A stretch of DNA of 64,000 bases from Vulcanisaeta sp. JCM 14467 (GCF_001316245.1 NZ_BBDM01000002.1:124001-188000), one strand, 5' to 3'. Counted from the stretch's first letter, positions 18,700 to 29,289 are shown. The notes: generated by a model not told the origin, from the sequence alone. Program-made: numbers and translations.

Positions 18700-19494
18700 A
18701 TGAGCTACACGGCATGGATCATATCAATAGGCAATGAACTACTCATTGGTAAGACAGTAAATACAAACGCCGCCTGGCTCGCGAGAAAATTGACACTGCT
18801 TGGTTATGATGTTAGGAGAATAATTACCGTACCAGACGTTGAGGAGGATGAGATTGAGGCGTTTAGGGATGCCATTAGGCGGGGTATTAGGGTCGTTATT
18901 TCGACTGGTGGTTTAGGACCAACATTTGATGATAGGACGAGTGAGTACCTGGCTAAGGCGTTGAATAGGAAGTACGTGATTAATGACGATGCGCTCAGGC
19001 TCGTGGTTGAGACATTCAAGTCAAGGGGTCTTGAGCTAACTGAGCCCAGGCTTAAGCAGGCTAAAATGCCCGAGGGGGCTAAACCACTGCCTAACCCTGT
19101 GGGCACCGCACCTGGTATTTGGGTTGAGGAGGGAAACACAATAATCATTGCGCTACCTGGAGTTCCTGCTGAAATGATGGCGATATTCGAGAACTACGTG
19201 GAGCCAAAACTACGTGAGATAGGGCCCAGACTGCACTTTGTTGAGAGGTCGATAACGGTTAAGGGTGTTCCTGAGGCTGACCTGGCGCCAATAATTGAGA
19301 GGGGTATGAAGATGAGCAATAGAATCTACATTAAGAGTCATCCGAAGGGTCATGAGATTAGGTCGCCATTAGTGGAGATTCACGTGTATGTTAGTTCTGA
19401 GGACGTTAGGAGTGCTGAGGATGAGGTCAATAGGGTTATCGACTTCCTCATATCGGCAGTAAAGGAAAAGGGAGGTGAGGTTTTAACGGGTTGA
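18700..19494 (+). CDS. CinA N-terminal/molybdopterin-binding-domain protein
   Basis: 264 intact residues. AWIISIGNELLIGKTVNTNA, VVISTGGLGPTFDDRTSEYL, LPNPVGTAPGIWVEEG and IIIALPGVPAEMMAIFENYV are the signature blocks of the COG1058 family (MoaB-like fold). Archaeal members are annotated as nicotinamide mononucleotide deamidase-related or competence-damage-like proteins. The C-terminal deamidase domain of bacterial CinA is absent, as is usual in archaea. A TATA box (cattttaagg) lies about 27 bases upstream. Confidence 0.85.
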   Translation: MSYTAWIISIGNELLIGKTVNTNAAWLARKLTLLGYDVRRIITVPDVEEDEIEAFRDAIRRGIRVVISTGGLGPTFDDRTSEYLAKALNRKYVINDDALRLVVETFKSRGLELTEPRLKQAKMPEGAKPLPNPVGTAPGIWVEEGNTIIIALPGVPAEMMAIFENYVEPKLREIGPRLHFVERSITVKGVPEADLAPIIERGMKMSNRIYIKSHPKGHEIRSPLVEIHVYVSSEDVRSAEDEVNRVIDFLISAVKEKGGEVLTG

Positions 19495-19514
19495 CATAGG
19501 TTTCGGTAAAAAAG

Positions 19515-20369
19515 TCATGCATACTTAATTATTGAGTATTTGAGACAGTCACCAGAGCTGACCTTATGTGGATGACCAAGTACTAAAATTCTCTCCATGT
19601 CATCATATGAGAAGACCAGGTCAGGCTGCGCACCACAGAGTAGGCCTAGACCCATTAACTCAGGTACCTGCCCAGGCACAACGCTCGAGAAGACCCTCTG
19701 TAGGTAATCCCTCATGGTACTTGACATGCTTAGGTCGAATAGCGTGCTTAGCATGACCTCGTTACCAGTCAGGGTTATGTCACCTGGCTCAAAACCGTAG
19801 GTATTCACGAAATCATCACGCATACCGCTGAACCTATTCCTAACGTTATTAATAACTTCAAAGGCAGCCCTAAACAAATCACTTGGATTAGCACCAACCT
19901 CGCTAGTCACGTTATCCGAGAACTTAATACTAGCCTTCCTAGCGCAGACGACCTGCCCCATGTCCTTATCCTCAACATTCTCGACCCCATTGTACACAGA
20001 AACCATCGAGCCACTAACCTTAACACCAACAGGCTCACTAGGGGCTGATTGCATGTAGCACTCAATACCACCCATTAGGTACGTTGGGTAGAAGTTCTCG
20101 CTTATGTTGAAGAAGTTCTTGAAGGCACTCACGAGGTAATTACCTGGGTCATAGTTGGGCTCGGTGATCGAAGACTGGATCAGGAAGACCCTCTTATTCT
20201 CGACAGTGCCAAGACTAACCTGCTGCGTCTCGAAGCCAGAGACGGACCTATAAATATCCACGTACTTGGAGAACGTGCCCTTAATCTCATCAGCCATATA
20301 ACGTGCGGAGCCGGACAACGCATTCATTATCTCCCTAATTATTTGCTCCTCATTCCCAACCTGAGCCAC
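19515..20369 (-). CDS. conserved-looking hypothetical protein
   Basis: 284 intact residues, soluble, mixed alpha/beta, with a few cysteines (GGIECYMQS, VVCARKAS, LLCGAQPD, SGDCLKYS). No signal peptide or membrane segment. A TATA-like ctttattaatt about 30 bases before ATG 20369 supports the start. I recognise no domain. It is convergent with the CinA-like gene, 20 bases apart. Confidence 0.55.
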   Translation of the reverse strand: MAQVGNEEQIIREIMNALSGSARYMADEIKGTFSKYVDIYRSVSGFETQQVSLGTVENKRVFLIQSSITEPNYDPGNYLVSAFKNFFNISENFYPTYLMGGIECYMQSAPSEPVGVKVSGSMVSVYNGVENVEDKDMGQVVCARKASIKFSDNVTSEVGANPSDLFRAAFEVINNVRNRFSGMRDDFVNTYGFEPGDITLTGNEVMLSTLFDLSMSSTMRDYLQRVFSSVVPGQVPELMGLGLLCGAQPDLVFSYDDMERILVLGHPHKVSSGDCLKYSIIKYA

Positions 20370-20427
20370 TGAATTCGCCGAACGAGAATCAACGACCTAA
20401 TTAATAAAGGTTTCTAAGTACGCAAAG

Positions 20428-20847
20428 TTAAACGAGACTTCTAGGATCAATTCTAGTCAGACCAACTACCTTATCATACACGTTATCTGTGGATATGATC
20501 TTCCTATCCTTATCATATAGTAGGCATGTTGCTGCGTTATACGCATCGAAGATTGATGAAATGCCGTATTGATCCATCAGTGCCAGGGCTAATAAGTCAA
20601 CGTCAACGGTTGTTGGAATCCACCTGAGGTTTGGTATATGTGTTAATGCACCAACCCTATTAAGTATCTCACGCCTACTGAGCCCAGTACGACTAAGCAC
20701 ATAGTAAATTTCATGAATAACCTCCCTACTCACCAAGACCTTACCAAAATCCCCATTGGCAATACGTAGTAATAACTTATCAGCCACGTCCTTAAGCCAA
20801 TCCCTATCCTTTAAATGGGCCACTAATACGTCAGTCTCAATCAGCAT
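20428..20847 (-). CDS. PIN-domain VapC toxin
   Basis: Start at ATG 20847 (MLIETDVLVAHLKDRDWL), which overlaps the antitoxin stop by 11 bases. The four acidic PIN positions are visible: ETD near residue 5, REVIHEIYYVL, FDAYNAATCLL and ISTDNVYDK. About 139 residues. VapC toxins are Mg-dependent ribonucleases that often cut tRNA or rRNA; the target here is unknown. Intact, unlike the PIN gene at 14.5 kb. Confidence 0.85.
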   Translation of the reverse strand: MLIETDVLVAHLKDRDWLKDVADKLLLRIANGDFGKVLVSREVIHEIYYVLSRTGLSRREILNRVGALTHIPNLRWIPTTVDVDLLALALMDQYGISSIFDAYNAATCLLYDKDRKIISTDNVYDKVVGLTRIDPRSLV

Positions 20848-21089
20848 GGCCCAACCTCCTAGCTCTTTCAAGGGCATCCCTAGCGGCTTCTTCCTCGGCT
20901 TCTTTTTTTCAATTCTTCAATACTCTTCTCACTCCTTATGATGCCAGATGTTGCGGCTAATGGGTCCTTGGGTATGGGTATGCCTATGAAGTATTCACCA
21001 ACATCAATTATAATCACCGAACCATACTTAGCAAGTCTCCCAGGTAACCTAATCCTACCTCTATTATCGATCTTAACCACGCTCCCCAT
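20837..21089 (-). CDS. AbrB/VapB-type antitoxin (one frameshift)
   Basis: ATG 21089: MGSVVKIDNRGRIRLPGRLA is the swapped-hairpin AbrB DNA-binding domain. The frame breaks in the T7 run 20903-20909; one base change restores KKEAEEEAARDALERARRLG, a helical toxin-binding tail ending at 20837 inside the PIN gene. A TATA (gatttaaataaatg) lies about 26 bases upstream. It forms a toxin-antitoxin operon with the PIN gene. Confidence 0.75.
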
Positions 21090-21281
21090 TAAACATTAAT
21101 AGTCCCACATTTATTTAAATCTTCCACATGCCTAATGGCATCTCCTTCCGTGATTAATATTTATCATACTTACACCACTATTAAGGTAAAATTTTAATGC
21201 CCGATCAATATTTATGGCTGTGATTATAAAAAGACAACCCATAGCTGATTTTAATGAGAAATTGAGAGTGAACCATATGAG

Positions 21282-22667
21282 GTGTTCATCATGAGTAATA
21301 AGAACATCATAACTAGTTACATTAGGAACATCATAATTCTTGCGGCTATAGCCCTAATATTCTATGCAGTGTCATATGCAGTATCACCTCCTTACCCTAT
21401 ATCGCTAGTATTTATATTTATTGTAAACGGTATATTTATACCAATAATAGTCTTTCTAATACTCAACCTAGCAGGCAATCTACTAATGTCTAGAAATATT
21501 AATGCCCTTAAGGCACTGGGCATGGTTATTACACGATTAATATCACCAGCCATATCAATTTACCTAATCTTCACTGCATTAATACCCATCCTATTACCAC
21601 TTAATACGTTCATCAACATAACCACAGCCATAATGACGGCGTACCTAGTAATACTCGGATTACTAACCAGGTCGTTTGGAACCGTACTTGGCCACACAAC
21701 TAGAGAATCGATAAGGGGCCTTGGTACTACTATAGCTCTGTTCGGCATGGCAATGCTTACCCTACAGATATATGCATCGCTGTATACACTGTATACCCAA
21801 TCAATAATACCAATGAGCATACTCATACTCACGTCCGCTATATATAACGCATTCCTATACGCTGCCGTGACATCCATAGTAATTACAGCAATAGTTTCCC
21901 TGGGCTTCCTAACCCCGTTAAGGCCCGTATCCATGGACATGGCGCACATATCCGGTGATACTATGTATATAGTGGCGATAATAGGCATGGCAATCATACT
22001 CGGTACACTAACACCCTATGACAACTATATAACCGCATTATCAATATCAGCACTAGTAATTATTACTGCCTTAATAAGCTATAGACTCATAACGGCATAT
22101 TTAAGGCTTGGCGAGAGTAGGGTAAGGGACATATACAGCGAATATGCCAGTAAAGTCATGGGAAAAATAGTAAATAATGACTATGAATTAATTAATGCAA
22201 TGAATGATTTTATGGCAAATGGAAATAAGGAACCATTACTAAGATACTTAACAAACATGCCAACGCACTGCAGCGACGTGAGAATAAAGGCCCTGGGCAG
22301 GCTGCGAAGGTATAAACCACCATATTATGGAGGGCTTTGGCCATGGGAAACAAGCGGCATTAAAACCAAGGCTGTCAAGGATGCTGAAATAAGGACAAAA
22401 ATAGCCACAGAAATAATAACCCTAATATCAACATGCCAAGAGGAAAAACAAGCAATCCAAGTCAGCGCCCAACCCACAACCCCACCCACAGCACCAACCG
22501 CCCAATACATAGCTGAGGACGGCACCAGGATTTACGCCCAGCCAACCGAGGAACTACCAGTCAAACCACTCGAGGAGGAAACCAAGACCAAACAAGAAGG
22601 TACGGTTATAAAGCAAGAAGAAACAACGACCACAAAATCAAAAGATGAACAAAAAGGAAATAAATAA
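21282..22667 (+). CDS. multi-span membrane protein with cytoplasmic tail shared with the 30.8 kb protein
   Basis: 461 intact residues (GTG 21282 or ATG 21291). About eight hydrophobic helices up to residue ~270 (IIILAAIALIFYAVSYAV and on), then a helical soluble part (RVRDIYSEYASKVMGKIVNN) and a Pro/Thr linker. The last ~55 residues begin AEDGTRIYAQPTEELPVKPL and turn into a Lys/Glu/Thr-rich end. The same tail ends the Ig-like protein at 30765. It heads the signalling cluster and is a plausible kinase target; this is inference. Confidence 0.65.
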   Translation: MFIMSNKNIITSYIRNIIILAAIALIFYAVSYAVSPPYPISLVFIFIVNGIFIPIIVFLILNLAGNLLMSRNINALKALGMVITRLISPAISIYLIFTALIPILLPLNTFINITTAIMTAYLVILGLLTRSFGTVLGHTTRESIRGLGTTIALFGMAMLTLQIYASLYTLYTQSIIPMSILILTSAIYNAFLYAAVTSIVITAIVSLGFLTPLRPVSMDMAHISGDTMYIVAIIGMAIILGTLTPYDNYITALSISALVIITALISYRLITAYLRLGESRVRDIYSEYASKVMGKIVNNDYELINAMNDFMANGNKEPLLRYLTNMPTHCSDVRIKALGRLRRYKPPYYGGLWPWETSGIKTKAVKDAEIRTKIATEIITLISTCQEEKQAIQVSAQPTTPPTAPTAQYIAEDGTRIYAQPTEELPVKPLEEETKTKQEGTVIKQEETTTTKSKDEQKGNK

Positions 22668-22702
22668 AAATATACAAAAAAACAAAGAGTAAGGGAAGAA
22701 TA

Positions 22703-23773
22703 ATGACCAAGCAATCATTGCTAGTAGGGGCATTAATACTGACGTTAATATTACTTTCAATTTCAATAGCCCTAGCTCAGATGCAGGAGCCCTCAACTAG
22801 CCCACTTATTTCGAATGGTATTGCTTGTGTCCAGTTTAATAACCCGCCGCCATACCCTGGCGGGACCTATCCAGTACATTGGGATGTGTTTAAGGTTGCG
22901 CTTAACGGCGGGAACCCATGCAACTACCCAAACCTATTCATAGGAGATTTAAGGGCAGGGGAAACTGCGCATCTTGTTTACTATAATGGTTATAGTGATG
23001 ATGGTGATAGTGACTCAAGAATAGGGACATATACTCAGCTATACATTGTGAATAATCATGAAATCCTTGGGGTTATTAATGCTCCTAGTGGCTTAACGGA
23101 AAGGACTTATTAGGAGTTGGTGGGTAATCTTCCGGTGGTTTACGTAAACTTCACAGTGAGTAATACTCCTCAACCTACCATGTTTTTGTACGTGATTGAT
23201 TTCATTAATGATATTTACGTGGATCCAAATCCTGGGGAGACATCGTGGGTTGTGGCCCTTGGTGTTGGTAATTACTCCTTCCCAGCCCAACATCCCCGTG
23301 AAATGTATGACCTAGCCACTAATTGGGGCTTTAATGCATCCTTAACCCCCAGATCAATTCACACCTGGCTATTGGGCTAAGATATACATACCAGTAAGTG
23401 CTGGCCAATTCGTTTGGATGGAGATAAACCAGCCTGGGGTTGGTACTTACTACCTAGCCCTATACCCACTAACACCTATTGAAGGGTACTACATAGCATC
23501 AGCCAGTGGTTGGGCGTTCAATAAAATTGTAGGCTTGATATTCGCTAATAATACTGTCTCAGCCAGCGGAGCACTCCAGTTGTTTACGGCACCAGCCTAA
23601 ACAACCTACAACAAAACATCAATGAGGCACTAACTACATTGGGTATTAAGACGGCTGCTAGATCACCAATGCTTAATGTATTTAATGGGATAATACTGTT
23701 TGTTACCATAATCGTTATTGCTATCATTGTAGTATTAGTTATTTTACCGGCGACTATTCACAGAAGGCACTAA
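22703..23773 (+). CDS. secreted, C-terminally anchored surface protein (several frameshifts and one in-frame stop)
   Basis: ATG 22703 starts a signal peptide (SLLVGALILTLILLSISIAL, cleavage after ALA). Pieces follow: a beta-rich domain to TERTY, an in-frame TAG at 23111-23113, VGNLPVVYVNFTVSNTPQPT, a break in C5 near 23348 to PGYWAKIYIPVSAGQFVWME, and a break near 23595 to LNNLQQNINEALTTLGIKTA. The C-terminal helix (FNGIILFVTIIVIAIIVVLV) and ILPATIHRRH end at 23773. About 350 residues, probably cell-surface. A homologous C-terminal remnant lies at 27251-27457. Confidence 0.55.
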
Positions 23774-23928
23774 TAGATTTATGACCAATAAAACTGGAGG
23801 TTGTGATTTACCGTGGCATTAAACGTAATGGCTTATGTGGTAGTTACATAATTATACTATCTAACTTCCATGGTAATAAACTAATCATAATACTTAAAAT
23901 TAAAGATTAAGCAGTAGATTGGAAGAAC

Positions 23929-24942
23929 ATGCTCAATAAATTAACGACCAAGGAAGGATATAAGGTTTTAATAAGCACGTGCACAAACCATGCAGAGTCA
24001 CTTGCCTTTACGTATAAGGCATACCTAGGTGGGTCACCAACTTTATCGTATGGGGTCCTCATACCTTATGAGGATATTAATACAGCTCTTGCAATATTAA
24101 GAAGGGTGTTGCTAAATATGCCCATAGGCGATGATTTATTAATTAATTCGCACTATTACATTTGGCATAATAATATCGAGATGCTGTCATCAAAACGATT
24201 AAGGAAATACCTACACATGGTAAATGCTGAAGATACATCAGGTAAGGTCATTATTGCATCACCATACTCAATGAAAGGAGCCAATAAGGAGAGGAATGAG
24301 GACTCCACGGGGATACTATCAATTAAATACTGCGGAGACACGGTAAACCTACTCCACATATTCGCAATAGCAGATGGAGTGAGCAGCCTACACGGCGGTG
24401 ATTATGCAAGTTCATTTGCGGTAAGGAGCTTCATCTCGGGTGCATTGTCATTATTAAATTCCGTAAACACAGACCTTAAGGATAACCTAAGGGAATTACT
24501 AATGAGGATACACACAGAGCTTCAGGAGTATGCCGAGAAAAACAACGTAAACACTGGGACAACATTCACGGGAGGCGTAATAATGCAAAGAGGTAATGCC
24601 GCAATAGCCACCATAGTTCACATAGGTGACTCAAGAGCATACAAGATAGTTAACAACACGGTAAATAGAATAACGACTGACCACTCCCTCGGGGGTCACG
24701 TAATAACCCAGGCATTAGGCTACGTGATTAAGAACATAGATACGTATGAAACAATGATTGGACGAAACACATACCTAATCCTAACCACGGATGGCATAAC
24801 TGACGTAGTACCTGACGAGACAATAGGGCGAATAGCCTATGAGTATAGGTATCCAAAGTACGTATCATGGGCGCTTGTGAATGCCGCAGAAAATCTTGGT
24901 ACTGGTGATGATGCAACAGTACTAACTATATGGAGAACCTAG
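23929..24942 (+). CDS. PP2C-family Ser/Thr protein phosphatase
   Basis: 337 intact residues. All PPM motifs are present: RNED near residue 122, ADGVSS near 148 with GGDYAS after it, GTTFTGG near 211, HIGDSRAY near 231, DHSLGGHVITQALG, TTDGITD near 287 and GDDATVL near 326. The acidic residues bind two metal ions that activate water for phosphate removal. The first ~110 residues are an extra domain of unknown role. It is convergent with the kinase-surface protein operon and is probably the kinase's opposing enzyme. Confidence 0.9.
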   Translation: MLNKLTTKEGYKVLISTCTNHAESLAFTYKAYLGGSPTLSYGVLIPYEDINTALAILRRVLLNMPIGDDLLINSHYYIWHNNIEMLSSKRLRKYLHMVNAEDTSGKVIIASPYSMKGANKERNEDSTGILSIKYCGDTVNLLHIFAIADGVSSLHGGDYASSFAVRSFISGALSLLNSVNTDLKDNLRELLMRIHTELQEYAEKNNVNTGTTFTGGVIMQRGNAAIATIVHIGDSRAYKIVNNTVNRITTDHSLGGHVITQALGYVIKNIDTYETMIGRNTYLILTTDGITDVVPDETIGRIAYEYRYPKYVSWALVNAAENLGTGDDATVLTIWRT

Positions 24943-25975
24943 GCTGTCGCAACATCGTCATACGCATTACGCGACCTAAGCCACAAAGCCATAATCGTCG
25001 CCGCCACAACAATTAAAGCGACAACTATTATAATGGCAATAACACCACTAAGTATGAATGGAACACGCCTAAAGTGAATAGGTATAATCACTGGCCCATT
25101 CACCGTTATGGTATTACTCGTTATATTCGCTACGTAGCCGTGAATCGGCTCAATGTAATACTCATACGTGTTCTCAGGTAGAAAGAGTGTTATTGTATTA
25201 GATGTTGCGTTAATGATAGTTCCATTTAATTTAATCGACCAAGATGTACCAAGTGGTAGTCCACTTTCGACAAAAGACACGGTATAGACAGCCATTATCC
25301 TCTCCCAACCGTGTTGGTCAGTAACTATTGATTGGCCCAATGGTTGTAGTATTGTGACGTTAAGTACTACGTATATGTAATACGTACCCTGCTGGGTAGG
25401 CATGTAGTTAAAGGCTATGGGATTAATACCTGGACTTAAATTCACAGATCGAGAAAGTATACTTGCATCTGACACGCTTTCCGTGTTAGATATGTAGACC
25501 GTGACCTTACCCGTTAGATTCTTCTCCTGAGTATTGTTATTGTTAATGTAGACTATTATACTGAAACTATCATTAGAAGTGTTGAAGGTTGACGTTACAT
25601 TCATTACCCACGGCATGTCCCTCGTAAAGTTATACACCAGGTGCTCAGGCACGTCAATAGTTAGGTTACCCCAGTATTCTGTGTAATTAAAAATGGTACT
25701 ATTAGGATGATAATACACGTAAACTATATACTTACCAGGCGAGATATCATTAAATACTAATTGGGAGTTATTCATGTATACCGTAGCTATTCTTTGCATG
25801 TTAGTGGCATTCACGAGTATGCCGTAAACAACGCCAGGCACCTTAGTTACAGCTCGCCAGTAACATTAAACACATTAATCTTAACGGTATAATCCATAGA
25901 ATCCGCCATAACCACGTGAACACCCACCAACAATAACAATATGGAGATTGCGAGCAATATAATGAGCCTAGCCAT
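24939..25975 (-). CDS. surface protein with signal peptide, Ig-like domains and C-terminal anchor (one frameshift)
   Basis: ATG 25975 begins a signal peptide (RLIILLAISILLLLVGVHVV). A one-base loss near 25858 joins FNVTGE to AVTKVPGVVYGILV. Beta-rich domains follow, then SFVESGLPLGTSWSIKLNG, a repeat type common in archaeal surface and thermopsin-like proteins and also seen in the 29448 gene. The anchor is FILSGVIAIIIVVALIVVAA near the end with a short charged tail. It starts four bases after the kinase stop, so the two form an operon. Confidence 0.65.
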
Positions 25976-25979
25976 ATCA

Positions 25980-27205
25980 TCACCCAGCACCAGCATTTAT
26001 CTTAAACAATACCTGCAGATACGGGCCCTTCATCGCGTCATAAGCTAACGCAATTACATCGCCATCCCTAAGCTCGAACTCAGGGGACTCCTGCTTATAA
26101 CCCCTATAAACCTCGATCCAACGCCCATCCCTATAAACGGCAGTCTTATTTAAACTGCGAGATCCTTAAGGAACCACTTATCACCCCTCCTAAATATCAT
26201 ACAATGCCTCTTACTAATGAACTTATTCTCATCATAAATCTCAACCATAGCCTCACCACCCCTATAATAAAACTCAGTCGCGTCAGAGGTATCATTCCTA
26301 CCGAGTATAATAACGTCACTATTCACATCATACTTAACACCCTTAATCACCAGGGAAACAGGGGTCTCCGCAATCTTAACCTCACCACCAAGCAAATCAC
26401 GAAGCATATCACTAGCCGTCAAGTACCTATTACTCATGACCGGGTCCATGGCCCTACGAATAACCTTAACAACCCTCTCATCAACATCCTCATTATACTT
26501 CCTCGGATCGGGGGGCACAACAACATTGTCTGGGTAACCTGGCATGTCATACTCAGGGTCACGCCCTGTCACCAGGAAGTAAAGCACGGCACCCAAGGAC
26601 CAAATATCGCTCTGGGGTGACGAGAGGAATCGCCTCTGCTCCGGAGCCGTATAGCCGCCAGGTGATATCACGGCCTCATTAGACATGGGCTGGTCGTAAT
26701 AATACCTACTCGTACCGAAGTCAATCAACTTAACAATACTGCTCTTCCTCTCAACTAGTATGTTCTTGGGCTTAATGTCCCTATGAATCACGTTATTCCT
26801 ATGCATGAAGGAAACAGCATCACAGAGCTGCTTCATAATATCAATAACAGCATCCATGGAGGCCTATTATTACGCACGTAGGAGTCAAGCTAGGCCCATC
26901 AATATACTCAAGAACCAAAATCACAGGATTAAGATTAACGCCAGACACTGTACGAAGAACCTCAAAGGCCTCCACCAAACTCACAATATTCCTATGCCTA
27001 AGAACCTGAGAACCTTAGCCTCATGCCTGATCTTCTCAATATTAAGTCGAGTGCTCTGCAGGTCATCCTCCCTAATGATTGGCTCCTTAACAACAAAATT
27101 CTCATTAGTATCGAGCTTCTTAGCAAGCCAGACATAACTCATACCACCCCCACCAAGCTCCCTAACCACAACATAATCCCTAAACCTAACACCAGGCTTA
27201 AGCAC
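25980..27205 (-). CDS. Ser/Thr protein kinase with C-terminal FHA domain (about four frameshifts)
   Basis: GTG 27205, 26 bases from ttttaaatag. Pieces in order: the glycine loop GGGGMSYVWLAKK, FVVKEP (ATP lysine), HRNIVSLVEAFE, VILVLEYIDGPSL, HRDIKPKNILVE (catalytic loop), LIDFGTSRYY, GGYTAPEQRRF and SDIWSLGAVLYFLVTG: a full Hanks-type kinase of about 270 residues. The FHA domain follows: VIILGRNDTSD, SKRHCMIFRRGDKWFLKDL, then after a break near 26150 SLNKTAVYRDGRWIEV and ELRDGDVIALAY. FHA domains bind phosphothreonine, so it can recognise its own or partners' phosphorylated sites. Confidence 0.85.
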
Positions 27206-27250
27206 AATAAAATACGCGAAAAACTATTTAAAAATTGTACGCCAATAGTG

Positions 27251-27457
27251 TCAGGTCTTTCTACGCATTGTAGCTGGTAAAATAATAAGTACCACAATAA
27301 TCACAACTACAATTACGATAATGAACAACATCACTGAGGAAAACAATGACGTACTGACCGTTATGAGGTAATTAGCCCATATACTGCTTTTGATGCCTTC
27401 ACCCGAAGCTACTAATACCAAGTCTGGATTTGTTATGCTAGTTGGCTTAGTGCTGCG
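27251..27457 (-). pseudogene. C-terminal remnant of a surface protein
   Basis: An open frame without a start codon encodes about 68 residues ending FIIVIVVVIIVVLIILPATM RRKT. The membrane helix followed by ILPAT and basic residues matches the end of the 22703-23773 protein (VIAIIVVLVILPATIHRRH). It is probably a leftover of a duplicated surface gene upstream of the kinase. Confidence 0.45.
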
Positions 27458-27734
27458 TTATTCGCGTAGTATGGCGATAATCAATTTTATATACCCTACT
27501 TTATATATAAATTTATAAAAATGAGGACTGACTGATAACAATTTGATTCACTTCGGCTCTAAAGCACATAAAAGGAACCTGAGTATTCTTAATTTTGTTT
27601 ATGTCATTGTTCATCACCTCATGTTATAATTAATTTACAGACCTTCTGCGAAATGTTACTGATAAAATAATCCATGCAACACCAATAGCGATTGTAATTA
27701 TAATAATACGCAGCATTATTTCTAAGCTTGTTGT
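27458..27734 (-). other. mostly non-coding stretch with one short hydrophobic ORF
   Basis: AT-rich. ATG 27716 opens a 28-residue peptide (MLRIIIITIAIGVAWIILSV plus TFRRRSVN) that ends at 27630. It is in the same frame as the preceding winged-helix protein, separated by that gene's TAA, so it may be a tiny membrane peptide or a lost C-terminal anchor. Confidence 0.3.
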
Positions 27735-28878
27735 TTATTTTTTTGTTTTTATTAGTATGTGGTATCCGAGCGGCATTAATTTTAGGTTGTCGTCTAGTAG
27801 AGTCATTGCCCTGAGCCTATTGATCTCCCAATTGATGGTTTCCTCACTCACGCCGGTTTGTTCAGCGATCTCCTTCACATTAATACCCGATCTCGCACTC
27901 TCCAGTATTCGCAGCTCAAGTTGATTAAGTTGAAGGTCTACGAGACCCTTATCCATTAGGCCAATAAACCTTCTCTGAACCTCAAGAACATCGACACCAG
28001 CCTCCCTGGCGATCTGCTCAAGGGAAGCACCAGCTAAACCTCTCAAGAATAAGGCGATCCAAACCAGAAAGAGAAGACACACTAATACTAGGCGATGAGA
28101 CGTACGAAGAGAAATTAACATTAGATTTTGTCACGCCATATCTAGATTGCACCGCAAAATTAGCGAGGATACCCTGTTTAATTATTGTATTAATTATTCC
28201 TCCTGCACCTACATAAGCCATAAGTAAGGCAACACTTACCACAAACGCGGCACTATACACCACCATGTTTATAAGGGACGAAAAACTACTATATAAATGT
28301 AATCGTAGATCTACTGTTATCATAATAAGTGGAATAAATAGACCAGCACCATATACGAATAAGATCACACTAGAGACCTTAAGTATTCTATTCCTAAATA
28401 TACGCCCCAGATCATTAAACATAAGCCCTAAAGACAAAAGAAGAATAATAACTCCTATAATACCCATAAATATTGCTCCTATTAGGAACTGTGTCTCAAG
28501 TAATTTAAACCCTGTATCACTAAGGAACAAAGCCATTATTGATATTACATAAAACGCAGCAATTGGTAATAATAATGAATCCTCTATATAATTTATATCC
28601 TTATAATATTTTCCTTTAGGAAGCATACGAGATAATCGACTATGAAGCGCCATTATTGATATATATCCTAAAACGGCTCCCGTACCAATTAAAAGATCAA
28701 GTGCGGGATTTGTTATAAGATAATAGGACTCGTATTGTATAATTGGTTCATTAGCAGCGAAGAAGGGTATCAAAATTATTAAATTAGATATAATAATCTC
28801 TAACATATTGTCACGAATCGCATTAAATACGTTTAATGAAGATAAGGTACGTCTATCCATATTATTAAAAATACTCAT
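27735..28878 (-). CDS. membrane protein with C-terminal winged-helix domain (one frameshift)
   Basis: ATG 28878 (MSIFNNMDRRTLSSLNVFNA) is chosen because an aggaggagg Shine-Dalgarno lies five bases before it. About six or seven hydrophobic helices follow, then a Ser-rich linker. A break near 28025 joins SGLDRLIL to RGLAGASLEQIAREAGVDVL and a second HTH-like stretch (IRSARSG-like helix, IAEQTGVSEETINWEINRLR). So a DNA-binding-type domain is tethered to the membrane. About 380 residues. It may be a one-component membrane sensor of this cluster. Confidence 0.6.
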
Positions 28879-28882
28879 GTGC

Positions 28883-28890
28883 CTCCTCCT
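28883..28890 (-). promoter_or_regulatory. Shine-Dalgarno site deciding a start
   Basis: On the minus strand aggaggagg precedes ATG 28878 by about five bases. Most genes in this window lack such a site, so this mRNA probably has a leader. Confidence 0.5.
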
Positions 28891-28983
28891 ATACGTCCCT
28901 CTCCCCAAAACCGCCCCATAACTAATGAATAAAACAATAGTTAAAACTAGTGGTAAAAAAATATTCTAGTAAAGCATTATTAC

Positions 28984-29289
28984 TTATACCTGTAGGCGAA
29001 ATATACTGATTACCCAATCTTGCCAAAAAAACTTGCCAAAAAAATATGGAAGCAGAAGCAGAGAAAGTCCAATGAAAGCAACTAGTATTAGTCCTGCCCA
29101 TCCTCCGCCCATCCTACCCGCAACATAACCACTTATTATTAATATTATTGGTACAATCATTAATGAAAATATAATAGAATAAGGAACCATTACAGGAAGA
29201 ATAATAAATAACGCAAATAACATGGATAGTATAAGTGTAACTAACCCAAAGAGGAAGCCAAGAACTATATCTTTAGCTTTTCCCATCAC
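28984..29289 (-). CDS. small membrane protein
   Basis: 101 intact residues with three or four helices (IVLGFLFGLVTLILSMLFAL, YSIIFSLMIVPIILIISGYV, WAGLILVAFIGLSLLLLPYF) and a GGGWAG turn. The pattern resembles DUF5518-type archaeal membrane proteins, but the match is weak. A TATA (gctttaaaagc) lies about 27 bases before ATG 29289. Confidence 0.5.
   Translation of the reverse strand: MMGKAKDIVLGFLFGLVTLILSMLFALFIILPVMVPYSIIFSLMIVPIILIISGYVAGRMGGGWAGLILVAFIGLSLLLLPYFFGKFFWQDWVISIFRLQV

Noticed and set aside
23111-23113. UAG read as pyrrolysine in the surface protein
   Set aside because: No pyl genes or methylamine methyltransferase context; error or a true stop is more likely.
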